A stretch of 64,000 nucleotides of DNA from Adiantum capillus-veneris (taxonomy: Eukaryota; Streptophyta; Polypodiopsida; Polypodiales; Pteridaceae), in NCBI GenBank assembly GCA_014529385.2, contig CM043963.1, positions 2,362,001 to 2,426,000 on the forward strand. Reading direction: 5' to 3'. A model generated the notes under the pieces. That model did not search any database. It saw only the letters and a program-made list of their open reading frames with translations, and was not told the origin of the DNA. Both the position numbers and the translations under genes were made by a program. This document shows, piece by piece, positions 37,146 through 47,269 of the stretch (within the stretch, counting starts at the first letter, position 1; each line of letters opens with the position of its first letter).

Positions 37146-37565
37146 GCATCTCTCTTGTGTTGTCTTCTGCGTTGTCTCATCCATTGAAAACAACGCCTAC
37201 GTACATGCCCTGTATAACCACAATGCCAACACACAACATCTCTATGTCTGCGATATTGTCCTTTGATTGTATGCACTGTAGGCATCTCTCTAGACTCATT
37301 TGTGCCAAAAGCATTACACAATCTTTGCCATAACTCTCTAGCTATACATGCATCCAAACTAATGCGATAGACAGACTCACCAAGGTGTAACATGATCGTC
37401 GAACGTGCAAGCTCATCCAAGTCCGCCCACTCATCGTCAATCATAGACTCTGGCCTAGCATCCATGCCCTGTAGTGGCAACACTTGGCCCAACTGAGTCA
37501 ATGCATCATGCATACCTGCTTTCCAATGCTCAAAGTTTTAACCATCAAAATTTGTATGGAAAATC
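37118..37565 (-). pseudogene. copia gag with zinc knuckle, internally shortened
   Basis: Minus-strand reading from about 37565: NFEHWKAGMHDALTQ, then DEWADLDELARSTIMLHLGE, CIARELWQRLCNAFGT. This is the UBN2-type copia gag pattern. It jumps after only about 90 residues to the zinc knuckle CWHCGYTGHVRRRC (CX2CX4HX4C, complete), so much of the usual Gag C-terminal half is missing. A stop lies near 37544. The chromovirus insertion at 37145 cuts the frame just after a basic RRRQHKR stretch. Confidence 0.8.
37146..37150 (+). other. Target-site duplication GCATC, right copy
   Basis: GCATC directly after the TTACA end of the right LTR, identical to 28391-28395. Confidence 0.92.
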
Positions 37566-38473
37566 ACAAACCTTGACAATGATGTACATGCCAAATCCAT
37601 GGCGATAACCTATGACAAGACTAAGCACAAGTGATCAACTGACAATAGCCAAAGCCGGGCTAACTCATACACCATAGAAAAGTGCACATCATGTGCATCC
37701 ACATGGCAATATAAACGAGCATCAAGCATGTACAGAATGTGTATCCAATGAGCATCCAAATCAGGTGAAAAGTCAGCTCTCAATCATGCTAAAAGTGCTT
37801 GCAAAACTCTCTGCAAATCCATGCATACTCTTGAAGTCTAATTAATTGCACAAGTCAATGCACATAACCTGTGATGAATCCGACTCTCGAATCCTAACAG
37901 TCCACAAGATTTCATACATCCACAAAGTGTTCTCAACGTATGCACATAAATTTATTGAAAAACTCAACCCACACTCTCTTCACTGAGAGCAAAACATCAA
38001 TGCGCAAAACAAGAGAATGACAAAGCTCAATCCGAGCTCTCGGAACGTAGCAAATCACCACAATAGGCATAGATAATCTTCAACTTTTCAAATACCCTGG
38101 ATCCGGTCAGCCCATATCTCCCAAACCATTTAGAATTTACAAAAGCTCCCTTCTGCAAAGTTGTATCCACGCGAAAACGGTTGGGGACTTGAAATGTGGT
38201 GTTTTCAAAGGCCGAACAGATCTGTAAAAATCTACAGTTGTGTACCCTACAAGTGCAGGCAGTCTGAGTGATGTATCTCAAAATTGGTAAAGATTTTGAG
38301 AAAACTTTCTTCTACAAAGATGAAGATGAAATAACATCGGTTAAGAATAGTTGGAATCGGCTTGAATGAAGACATTTTGATAGGTCAAAATAGACCTGCA
38401 AAAATGTACTGCAGTTTTTGCTGCTTCTTTGCCTGCTTCCCCATTGAGCTCCAATGGTGCTCGCAATCCCTGA
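37566..38473 (-). other. Leader of the partial copia element
   Basis: Between primer site and gag on the minus strand. No open frame of note. Confidence 0.5.
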
Positions 38474-38485
38474 GCTCTGATACCA
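38474..38485 (-). other. Primer binding site of the partial copia element
   Basis: The minus strand reads TGGTATCAGAGC, the exact initiator-Met type site, 2 bases from the LTR. Confidence 0.88.
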
Positions 38486-38487
38486 GT

Positions 38488-38677
38488 TGAAGTGCACGTG
38501 TGGGAGCTTGTGTGAGTGTGTGCAGCGATGGAGAAGAGAGAAGAAGAGGATCCCTTGTGTTTGCAGGGGATAAAACTCACTCACAATATGTGAGCCCCCT
38601 TATTCTATATGTAATAATGAATAAGTATAGTGGGCGGGCACCTGGCCTAACTAGCCACATGGGGATTTACCCCAACA
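38488..38677 (-). repeat. 5' LTR of the partial copia element (190 bp)
   Basis: It reads TGAAGTGCACG...TTTACCCCAACA on the plus strand. Its position beside an exact primer site and the TG...CA ends identify it. The matching 3' LTR is not found in the window. Confidence 0.75.
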
Positions 38678-38840
38678 TGAGCAACACATGTCATGCATTT
38701 CCATGCTGTGTACGTGCATTTCCATGTGCAGTTTCAGGCGCGCTTGCACTATAGCCTCCTTAGGTGTCTTGGGATCTTTGGTTTTGACATGCTTCTTAAG
38801 CTCTGGTGTCAACCCACGGATATATAAACAAAGCATATCA
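38651..38840 (-). pseudogene. Ty3/gypsy gag fragment at the copia insertion site
   Basis: Upstream of the copia LTR edge (38677) the minus strand encodes YIRGLTPELKKHVKTKDPKT and EEAIVQARLKLHM-like sequence (read as KEAIVQARLKLHMEM). This is the typical end of the plant gag domain ('F..GL.pel...v....p.tl..ai..A..'). Only about 55 residues remain. The copia element therefore appears to have landed in an older gypsy element. Confidence 0.6.
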
Positions 38841-39169
38841 TGATTAGTTGATATGTAGTCTTTCTAAAAGATGCAATTTATCCTTTGATAGCGTGTACTA
38901 AGGAGATTATGGAAGCACAAAATGTGTATGATATGTTGCTACATGTGTTCAATGATAGGAGCATAAATGTAAGTCCTGATGAGGCAAATTACAATTGATG
39001 CATGTCTCACATGCCGTTATACATCAGGCCATTAATGATCTAGATGTACAAGATGTATTGCTAAGAATAGGGTTGAAATTGTGGAGGCTAGAGGTGTGCC
39101 CAAAATGGCTAGTGTAGACTTAGTGATGGTCAATTGACTGCGTCTTTGTCTAGCCGTATTAGTACAAAA

Positions 39170-39543
39170 TCAAGGCTTGCCTCTTGCGGCAATGTACTCC
39201 TTAATCACCAATGATTAGTGGTAGGCTATGGAGGGTGAAGCCTTAGCTTAACCATGGTGTTAGGGTTAGGGTTAGGGTTAGGGTTAGGGTTAGGGTTAGA
39301 GAGATGGTAAGTAGGGTTAGGCTATGCCAAAAGCAACAACATAGAGAGAGAGAGTATATACACAATGATAGGACTCAAAATGCAATTATTTGATTAGAAA
39401 GTAGCCTCTATATGGGCTTCGTGCTTTACAATCAATGGCTAGATGGGTTGCATCCTTTGCTATTGGACCATGTCATCAATTATCTCTTCCTAGGTGGATA
39501 GAGGGCTTTCCCACATGGTGCCACAAGTTGGGTTTACCCTAAT
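39170..39543 (-). repeat. 3' LTR of the small LTR element
   Basis: It shares GGCTATGGAGGGTGAAGCC and the ATGGTGCCACAAGTTGGG end with 40677-41098. The inner end is ...CCCTAATA instead of CCCTAACA, a C-to-T change in the terminal dinucleotide. Confidence 0.75.
39260..39299. repeat. (TTAGGG)n, about 6.7 units
   Basis: Forty bases of pure TTAGGG period. The usual plant telomere unit is TTTAGGG. The partner LTR has only about 2.7 units at the same place (40765-40780). It is thus an LTR microsatellite, not a telomere. Confidence 0.95.
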
Positions 39544-39870
39544 ATACATCCTCTTAAGCCAAACTTGGGGTTTACAAAGCTTTCATGTGTTTTTGTGGTT
39601 CATGTGTTCATACATAGGCATCATTTTGGTGATTCAAATGCAGCACCCAAATACAAAAGTTTCCTCCCCAGAGAATTGTCAATTGGGTGTAAGACCAAAA
39701 GTCACAACATCCTCCCCAGAGAATTGTCAGCTTAGAGCTCTTGGTTCAAGATCTTGAGCATTTAAGCCTCGCGGGAAGTCCACTCAGTGGACATGAAAGC
39801 ACTTCTAGGGCCTACTGCATGGACCTTGGTGTCCGCCCGCCATGAGTGAAAATTGTGATGTGTGTGAAGA

Positions 39871-40138
39871 GCCTCTAGCACACCCAAAACTGAATTAATC
39901 TATAGTTTATAGCCGAATTGAGATCCGTTCGGGCTGCCCCATTTCCAAAATAAGGCAGTGACAACTTGAACTCCCACCAATGCAATGAATACACTATATA
40001 TAGAGCATCTAGCAGACCCAAAACTAAATTAATCTATAGTTTATAGCCGAATTGAGATCCGTTCGGGTTGCCCCATTTCCAAAATAAGGCAGTGACAACT
40101 TGAACTCCCACCAATGCAATGAATACACTATATATAGT
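39871..40138. repeat. 134-bp tandem duplication inside the small LTR element
   Basis: The block GC(C/A)TCTAGCA(C/G)ACCCAAAACT...ACACTATATATAG occurs twice, at 39871 and 40005, with about five differences. Each copy ends in CACTATATATAG, which is TATA-like. Confidence 0.92.
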
Positions 40139-40661
40139 GCACTAGCCACCATAAAAATCTTGTTTTCTTGTGAGAGACCTCCCAAAATAGGATATTAAAC
40201 CCGAGTTAGAAGGGCTTTACACACATTTACACACCTAACTTTGGAGGGTTGAATCAAGTGCTAATGAAGAGCAAATGCAGAGCTTAAGGACTTGTTTTGG
40301 AGATGAAAGCAAAGATATTTCACACATAAAATTGAAAGATCAAACCTTGGGCAAAGTCGGCATTCAATAGCTCTACAAAATGGTGTTGATGAGCTCTTTG
40401 CACACACACAAGTTGCACAAGTAATGAGAAATGAAACTAGAGTAATGCTAATGCAAAAATAGGATGGAAAAATGAGCATAAAGAAGCACAATAACTGTAT
40501 TTGCACACACAGGCAATTATATTAGTATGTGGCTAATCAAAAGCTCACCAATCAAGAAGGGTAGTGGCTCATTGGTATTGCCAAGAATGCGCTCAAGCTT
40601 AATTGGAGATGCTAGTCATTAGGGAGGGGGATTATTAAGAGGCCTAGGTATGAACCGTCGG

Positions 40662-40674
40662 CTCTGATACCACT
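40662..40674 (-). other. Primer binding site of the small LTR element
   Basis: The minus strand reads TGGTATCAGAGCC, exact for the initiator-Met type. Confidence 0.85.
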
Positions 40675-40676
40675 TG

Positions 40677-40820
40677 ATGGGTTAGTGGTTGCGGAAGCGT
40701 ACTGCCTAATCACCGATGGTGAGCGTTAGGCTATGGAGGGTGAAGCCTTAGCTTAACCATGGTGTTAGGGTTAGGGTTAGAGAGATGGTAATTAGGGTTA
40801 GGTTATGCCAAAAGCAAGAG

Positions 40821-40862
<42 letters not shown>

Positions 40863-41098
40863 AGAAAGAGAGAGAGAGAGAGAGAGAGGGATTATAGACA
40901 CAATGATAGGACTCAAAGTGCAATTGTTTGATTAGAAAATAGTCTCTATATAAGCCTATGCTTTATAATCATTGGCTATCTAGATGGGTTGCATCCTTTT
41001 GCTATTGTACCATGTCATCAATTATCTCTTCCTAAGTCGCTAGAGGGATTTCCCACATGGTGCCACAAGTTGGGCTTACAGGGGGCTTACCCTAACAG
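40677..41098 (-). repeat. 5' LTR of the small LTR element
   Basis: TGATGGG...CCCTAACA. It includes a GA-rich array at about 40825-40890, longer than the matching AGAGAGAGAG of the left LTR. Confidence 0.78.
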
Positions 41099-41239
41099 AC
41101 TGCACCAAAGACGAGAGAGAGACGATGGACGATGGTGAGCATGATTGCACCTCTTGCAGAAATGAAAAGCGTTGAACTCCTCGGTGTGAGGCCAACAAGC
41201 GTACGCACTCGTGATTTTTTGTTTTTTTTTTTAAATTAC

Positions 41240-41256
41240 ATGAGCTCTGATACCAA
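41240..41256 (-). other. Solitary primer-site-like sequence
   Basis: The minus strand reads TTGGTATCAGAGCTC. A possible LTR would start at TGAGGCAAGGGG (41260) to its right, but I cannot find its other end or a partner. It may mark a further degraded minus-strand element. Confidence 0.4.
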
Positions 41257-41269
41257 TATGAGGCAAGGG

Positions 41270-42771
41270 GTACTGAACTCATACTTTGCTCCCAGCCTCT
41301 TGCAATGCATAGGCAACCCCTGAGCCAAGTTTAGACTTGGCCCTTAGCCTCTAGGCCCTTGTTATGAAAGATCTACAAGTAATTATGAATTAGTAATTAT
41401 CTTGCAAGCTTTTTGATACCTCTTGTAGGGTCGAAGGTGTGTGTTAATAATAGCTTAACTATATACACAAAATTAATCAAAAGAGTTTCAGCAAAAATAT
41501 ATAGAAGATCAATGCATATAGTTGTGTGTAAAAGAATGCGCTTTTGCATAGCTAAGGGAGAGAAGGCGGTACACATGCACAACACAAAAAGGTGGCACAT
41601 TTTAAGCATTCCACTTCTTAGGGTTGACTATGCTTTCCCCATTACATTCCACATAGCACATATCAAGTGGCTTATGTCTGGATGGCTTATTTATATGCAC
41701 ATGACATGGAGTAAGATTTTCACATAAGATACAACAAAGCCAGTATCCAATCAGTCCTCCCCATATGATTTTTCTTGCAAATAGAGAAGTCTCTACATTC
41801 CAACACATAAAGAGAACAAGAAGAATACCACTACAAGGGACTTTTGAGAATTTAGATCCAAATGCAGACACCATTGAATCGAGGTTTTTATGCTCGTGGT
41901 ATTGGCTCAAATTTGCGATAGTATATCCTCAATATTAGCATCAGTATGAGCATGCTATCACAGTCACTATTACCAATTGTGATAGTGTTGCCCATACCGA
42001 TGTTGCAAACTATAAATAGTGATGCAAATACCAACACTTGTAGGTGCAAAAATTTTGGGCTTTTCCTAAATAATGTGCATTAAAACAACGACAATCTCCA
42101 AAAGTCCATATGAAGTGGCATTTGGACAAAAATTGTATTTCATTGCTTTAAGGTTGTACAATATATTGAGTGTGCCAATGGAAAAGTAGATTAACACATT
42201 GATATTAAACCAAATGTTGTGCTATCCTCAATAAGTACATAATGCATAAATACACCAAAAATATATGAAAGCACTCTAGAAGCTACTCTGATGATGACAT
42301 CTTCTCCCATTATAGGTACATTGCGAACATGGCTTCCACATTAAAACTTGCCTCTCCCACACCTCCTCCCATTATAGGTGCATCTTGAACAGGTTTTGCA
42401 CATCAATACTTGTCGCTCCCACACCTAACACAACTTCGCCATCCTCTCCATCTTTTGTTCATCGGCAGTCATACACTCTTCACTTCACACCGTTGGACAC
42501 CCCTTGCTTCACACCATAGGATACCTTGCTTGAAACCGTTTGCTTTGTAGCACAAGATGGCTTTACATTGGAGCAGACCCCTATGGTTACCCCTCACTTT
42601 CACCACAATCAACATCAAGGGTCTCTTACACCCTAGACCTATCCATAACTATATATACTTTGATGAGAAAAGAAAAAGTCATTTGAGCCATGCACCAGTT
42701 ATGCACATAGGCCTATCACCATCATATCATGCAAAATTGAAAGAAAATTGATGGTGAGATGAAGGACCCGG
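41270..42771. other. No gene recognised
   Basis: Short frames only, no domain. It contains a pair of related ~60-bp phrases (CTCCCATTATAGGT...CTCCCACACCT near 42303 and 42365). Confidence 0.5.
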
Positions 42772-43721
42772 TGTTGACCCACGGGTCAATAGTATGACAT
42801 AACTCAATTTTTGTATCAAATTCTTATTTTCAAAGACTTATGAAATGATGCAAATTATGGTTATAACATTATTTGTAATGAGTAGCTAGTCTAGTTGCAG
42901 AAGCCAAGTGCAATGGCACTTCCAGATTATAAATACAAAGCCATTTGACCCATTGAACTCTGTTTTACGTCTTAACCTATGGTAGCCTTAGTATATAGGT
43001 ACCTAGGTCATTTTGTAAAGAGAACTTTATCATAATCAAAGTTTTGAGCTCCCGTCGACTGTGTGAGAGAGAGAAAGAGAGAGAGCATGAGCTTCAATTT
43101 GACATTATTTCCTGCTCGCTCATCACATTGGAGATTCGATCACAGCATTGTGATAGGCTTGGAGAGAGCTACACAACAACGCCAAGCATTCCTCATGAAA
43201 CAAATAACTCATGTTGACGCATCTACGAGTGTCGTAAGTGTATCAAATGATGTCTATTTTTTGTCTGCAAGTAGTCATTGGAATCATGGCGACATAAGTT
43301 GCACATAGGCACTCATAGATTTCAGTTTTGGGCACTTTCAAAATTCTGCTCTGCCTTCATATGCATTTTCCACAGATGGGTTTGGAGTGAGGATTTTGAG
43401 TGTAGAGGCTTTGGGACAGGTATATCCTAGTGAGGGGATGGTGTTCCTTATTTTTCGTACGATTCTGGTATGGTTTGGTGAGTTTCCTTCCGTTCGTGTG
43501 TATGTGGATTGGGTGGTGTAGTTGAGAGAAGTGAGATTCTTGATTGTAGTCTAGTTGTTTGGCCTTCCAGAGTGTTGTATGTGTGGGATGATTTCAGCCT
43601 GACAAGATAAAGAGATTACCTCCATGCACATATCATGTCATTGTTGTCCTCAATTGACATTATGTTGATCTAAGTAGTGTTGCCGTGCACTTTATGGGTG
43701 GTGTGATTTGCTCCCGCAACA
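42772..43721 (+). repeat. 5' LTR (950 bp) of the gag-only element
   Basis: TGTTGACCC...CCGCAACA. A TATA-like TATAAATA lies at 42929-42936; another TATA-like AGTATATAGG follows near 42990. The promoter for the genomic RNA would be here. Confidence 0.88.
42929..42936 (+). promoter_or_regulatory. LTR TATA-like box
   Basis: TATAAATA. The 3' LTR has TGTAAATA at the matching place (about 54157), one base different. Confidence 0.4.
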
Positions 43722-43740
43722 TTGGCACCGTTGTCGGGGA
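43722..43740 (+). other. Primer binding site, tRNA-Asp type
   Basis: TTGGCACCGTTGTCGGGGA begins directly after the CA end of the LTR. The two differences from the Athila/Tat-type site are both C/T or G/A changes. Confidence 0.85.
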
Positions 43741-44280
43741 CACAAGGACTTGAGTAGGTAATCCTACTAACACTCGTGTGATGGTTTCTTGCTTTAGTTT
43801 TGACTAAAGAAAGCGTTTTTCTTAAGTGGATCCAAAAGAGGATATTTTGAGATTAACTGGACAGCCAGGAAGCGTGTGTCTTGCCAGGGGTCTGCGACTA
43901 GATTGATTTAGTTTAGGATTTGTAGTATTAGTTGTAGATTAGAGTAGTTGTTGGTGGTCAAGGAGTGATTTGTGAGGTGATAAAAGCGTTTGCTAGTCCG
44001 TGTGTGGCAATGAAGCGTTTTTCTACTTATAAATGGAAAACCCCATATGATGTGTAGGAGTAGCTTTAGGTAAGTTATCTAATTCTGATCTAGAGCTATT
44101 CATCACTACTTTATTTGCTAAAGTGTTTGTTTGCATTTAAAATCGCAAAAAAGTTGATAGATAGAATGAAAATGCAATAAAAAGATTTCTATTAACTTAT
44201 TTTCATGGTTGATTGATGTTGTGCATATAAGAGGGCATGTGCAAGAGTTCTATGAAGAAAAAGTGAAATTCTGCAAACTT

Positions 44281-44304
44281 AGACATCATACGCGTATGAT
44301 GTCT
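44281..44304. repeat. 24-bp palindrome, unit 1 (perfect)
   Basis: AGACATCATACG followed by its exact reverse complement. It contains the 20-bp core ACATCATACGCGTATGATGT. Confidence 0.97.
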
Positions 44305-44569
44305 CAAGAGGCATCTGGAGACCAAACTTGAAAAATTTGACATCACCAAAGTGTTCAAAAGGGGGATTTTACCCTAAGTACACATTGAGACTAGAGTTTT
44401 GACCAACTCTTGACACCCAAAAGACAAAAAACTGAGCGTCTGAAACGAAAAAAAGAGAAACGTGTTATTGTGAGCAAATTTTTGTATGAAAATTGGTAAA
44501 AATACTTGAAAACCAATACTGGAGACTTGGGGATGCTTGTGGTTAAATTTTGGTGAAAACTTCATCAGC

Positions 44570-44593
44570 AGACATCATACGTGTATGATGTCT
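44570..44593. repeat. 24-bp palindrome, unit 2 (one mismatch)
   Basis: As unit 1 except that the centre is CGTG instead of CGCG, a C-to-T change at a CpG. Confidence 0.95.
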
Positions 44594-44855
44594 AAAGGGT
44601 AATTCTGACAGCAAAATTGACTTTCTGACTTTATACCTATCTTTTGCATGTTGTGTTGAGTACATGCACCAAACTTCATTTCATTTGGACATATAGATTA
44701 AGAATTGAGGGGATTTTAATCTTTGGAGGGTTTTCCTTGTCAAAAAGTGGTGATTTTGTACAATTTTGACATCCAAAATTTGTTGTGAGCACATATTCAG
44801 GATCTACATACCAAGGGGCACCTAGGGTAGAAATAGAACTTTATTCAGACCACCT

Positions 44856-44880
44856 AGACATCATACGCGTATGATGTTCT
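44856..44880. repeat. Palindrome, unit 3
   Basis: The perfect 20-bp core is at 44858-44877. One extra T in the right outer arm. Confidence 0.95.
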
Positions 44881-45135
44881 AGAGGCCAAATCTGAGGTCG
44901 AAAGACACATCTAAGTGCACCCTTCTAGAGCATTTAGGAAGCATATAGGCCAAATTCCATTGAATTTGAAGCATTTTTGAGCTTGTAAAGGCCATAAGAC
45001 ATGTCTAGGAAAATTGAATGCTTGAATTGATCATATCTAGCACAAAAAGTGTTGGATTTGATTTTTGAAAGCTTTTTTGGGTTACCACTGTAGTGAGGGA
45101 CCTCTAGAGTGAATTTCACTTCATTTTGATCAGTT

Positions 45136-45159
45136 AGACATCATACGCGTATGATGTCT
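45136..45159. repeat. 24-bp palindrome, unit 4 (perfect)
   Basis: Identical to unit 1. Confidence 0.97.
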
Positions 45160-45417
45160 CAGGTCAAGATCTGAAAGTCCAATTGCACTTGTGACCACAC
45201 AGGGGGTTTGGAAATTATGCTTTAAGCTGGTTTACAAAATCTATGTAGACACATATCTTTGAATCTCAGGAGATTTTTGCAAACCCAAGAAGGTAAAGGT
45301 GAAAAAGTGGTGATTTTGAACATTTTTACATCATCCAAATTTTTTGTGAACACATATTCTTGTTGTATGCATCAAGGATTACCTTGGGTAGAAATCTAAG
45401 TGAAATTTGAGCGAAAA

Positions 45418-45429
45418 TACATCATGTCT
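45418..45429. repeat. Palindrome remnant, unit 5 (centre deleted)
   Basis: ACATCATGTCT remains: the outer arms are present and about 11 bases of the centre are missing. It lies at the expected spacing, and the ..TTAGAGGCC.. right flank is kept. Confidence 0.85.
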
Positions 45430-45691
45430 TAGAGGCCAGATCAGGGTCAAATCAGACATCTGAGTATACCCTAGTGTCCTAGAGCATAAAAGAAGTCCCT
45501 AGCCAAAATTCCATTACATTTGGAGCACATTTGGGCTAAAAAGTGTCAAAAGATGGAAATTGGACAAGGTTCATGCTTGTATTGACCATAACTTGCACAA
45601 AAAGTGTTGAAATTGGATTTTAAAAGTTGTTGAGAGTTGCTTGAGTGATAAAGAGTCTTTTGGGATAAAACTCACTTCATTTTTCCACAAA

Positions 45692-45715
45692 AGACATCAT
45701 ACGTGTATGATGTAT
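45692..45715. repeat. 24-bp palindrome, unit 6 (two changes)
   Basis: The centre is CGTG and the right outer arm is TGTAT instead of TGTCT. Confidence 0.93.
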
Positions 45716-45975
45716 CAAGCCCCAAATTTGAAGCCAAAAAGTACATCTAAGCTCGCAGAAGTGTTTGCCATCACAAAATAGGCCTAGAGACAAAATTTCA
45801 TTCAATTTGGATCACTTTTGGCTTGGCTAACCTCCTAGGGAAGTTATGAGCAACCAAACAGAAAAAGGAGTGATAGACATGTCTAAAAGTGTCAAAATCA
45901 CAAACTAAGACTTTGAGTGGTTAGAGTACATCAAGGAGAGTCTATAGTTCAAGTTTGGAGAAATTCTGAGTCAGT

Positions 45976-45999
45976 AGACATCATACGCGTATGAAGTCT
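45976..45999. repeat. 24-bp palindrome, unit 7 (one mismatch)
   Basis: The centre CGCG is intact; the right arm is ATGAAGTCT instead of ATGATGTCT. It ends 525 bp before the gag ATG at 46524. Confidence 0.95.
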
Positions 46000-46523
46000 C
46001 TAGGCACAGACTAAGGCTAGTAGATTGTAATTTTGACTAGTCAAAGGGCTTCCTTCTTACCCTAGAATCCCAACATTCATTCCAAAACAAAATTTGGACA
46101 CTTTTAAGTGGACCAAAGCATTTATCTAGTGATGACACTTTGAAATTGCCAGAATTGACCTACAGGAAGATTGAATGCAATAGAAGACTGATTTGGCCAT
46201 AGCTTGAGCTCCCGGTATTGGATTCAGAAACTTTTTGTAATCAAAACAAAGCTCCAGAGTAGCTCTACAACATTTAGTGTAACCCCTTGAACAATAATTA
46301 AGGACCCCTCGGGTCATTCATTGTTGGTCAATATCCGAAAGAACGTCATTTAAGGCCTCAAAACGCATCCGGAAGTTAGGGGTGTCTAAAAGATACAATT
46401 TGAGAGAATTGTGAGGAAAAATCGCGGTTTTAGACATAGTTTTGACTTTTTCCTAACCAAAACACTTGAAGACATTGGTATAAGTCTTCTTCCATTAAGC
46501 TAGAGCTATTAAGCCCAGAGATC

Positions 46524-47141
46524 ATGTCTACTTTGGATTCAAACTCAACTTATAAAAGCTTCGGGATCCTAGTGATAGAGGAGCATCCGCCCATAATGGA
46601 TCATCCAAACTTGCAAGTGATAGAGACAAATTTTGTTAAAAGAGTTTGGATGAAAGATCAAGAGATTCAAGGATTGTATAGATACGTTGATGGCAGTGAG
46701 GTCAACCTTTATAGGTGCTCAGAGCCATACCCAGAAGAGGTGACAGATTACAATCTCTTATATGTTTATACATACGGAGTCGTCTGGCAATGGAAATCTA
46801 TAGTTGTTGACAAGTATGGATGAGAATATAGAGTTGTAGAAAGCACAAATCCACATATTGTATTAGAAATAGGTGGATATTTGGTCAATGAAGAACCACA
46901 AATACCTCCACCAAACACGCAAATTCCTACAAGAATTCCAAAAAGGGAGCCACCTGGATTCCCTTCTAGAGCAATAACGAGAGATGAAATGATCACAAAG
47001 ATGGTAGACATGCCTCCTCAACTGAATCTCCCCAATGGACCAATCTCCAACAAAACAGCCAATCCCTTAGAAGAAGAACCTAGGCATAGTAGAAGGCCTG
47101 AAACGAGAGAAGGATTGGGAGAGTCCATGGTTGACTTGTAG
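46524..47141 (+). pseudogene. Gag N-terminal module, homologous to the one at 12442-11985
   Basis: The ATG at 46524 opens a 99-residue frame with IEEHPPIMDHPNLQVIETNF, GLYRYVDGSEVNLYRCSEPY, EEVTDYNLLYVYTY and VVDKYG, then a TGA at 46821. The same frame goes on with EYRVVE and a Pro-rich stretch with REPPGFPSR. The other element shows the same blocks in order. This is its N-terminal Gag domain; no known family is recognised. The stop and later frameshifts make it a pseudogene. Confidence 0.65.
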
Positions 47142-47269
47142 ACAATTGGCGAGTTAGACCGTCCCGAGTCCAAAAATGGATAAACAAGAAATAATCCAGA
47201 GATAAAGATCCGAGAGATCTCATAGCGGCTTTCAAAAGAGTAATTAGAGCAGAGAAAATTTTGGATTTT

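Larger units (their letters stand above)
27230..38677 (-). mobile_element. Partial Ty1/copia element on the minus strand, split by a chromovirus
   Basis: The 5' LTR (38488-38677), primer site (38474-38485) and gag (37565-37118) lie right of the inserted chromovirus; protease and the start of pol (28446-27743) lie left of it. The break falls exactly at the GCATC duplication, and the two pieces join in the same reading frame. The 3' half and 3' LTR are missing; the left limit is approximate. Confidence 0.8.
39170..41098 (-). mobile_element. Small non-autonomous LTR element with telomere-like repeats in its LTRs
   Basis: Two similar ~370-420-bp blocks (about 39170-39543 and 40677-41098) flank 1.1 kb without genes. 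The right one starts TGATGGGTTAGTGG and ends TTACCCTAACA. The bases just before it (40662-40674) are the reverse complement of TGGTATCAGAGCC, so the element is on the minus strand. The left copy is diverged at its outer end, so its left limit is approximate and no target duplication is shown. Confidence 0.75.
43741..46523 (+). other. Long leader of the gag-only element
   Basis: No open frame. Its central part (about 44210-46100) is a tandem array of ~283-bp units, each carrying one palindrome. Flanking sequences of alternate units are more alike (for example AAAAGTGGTGATTTTG at about 44744 and 45304; CACAAAAAGTGTTG at about 45040 and 45596), giving a ~560-bp higher-order period. Confidence 0.75.

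Noticed and set aside
39260-39299. Telomere or chromosome end
   Set aside because: Only 40 bp, internal to an LTR, and the partner LTR carries the same sequence with fewer units.
44281-45999. CRISPR-like array (regular repeats and spacers)
   Set aside because: The spacing is ~283 bp, the intervening DNA is itself repetitive, and the context is a plant retrotransposon leader.
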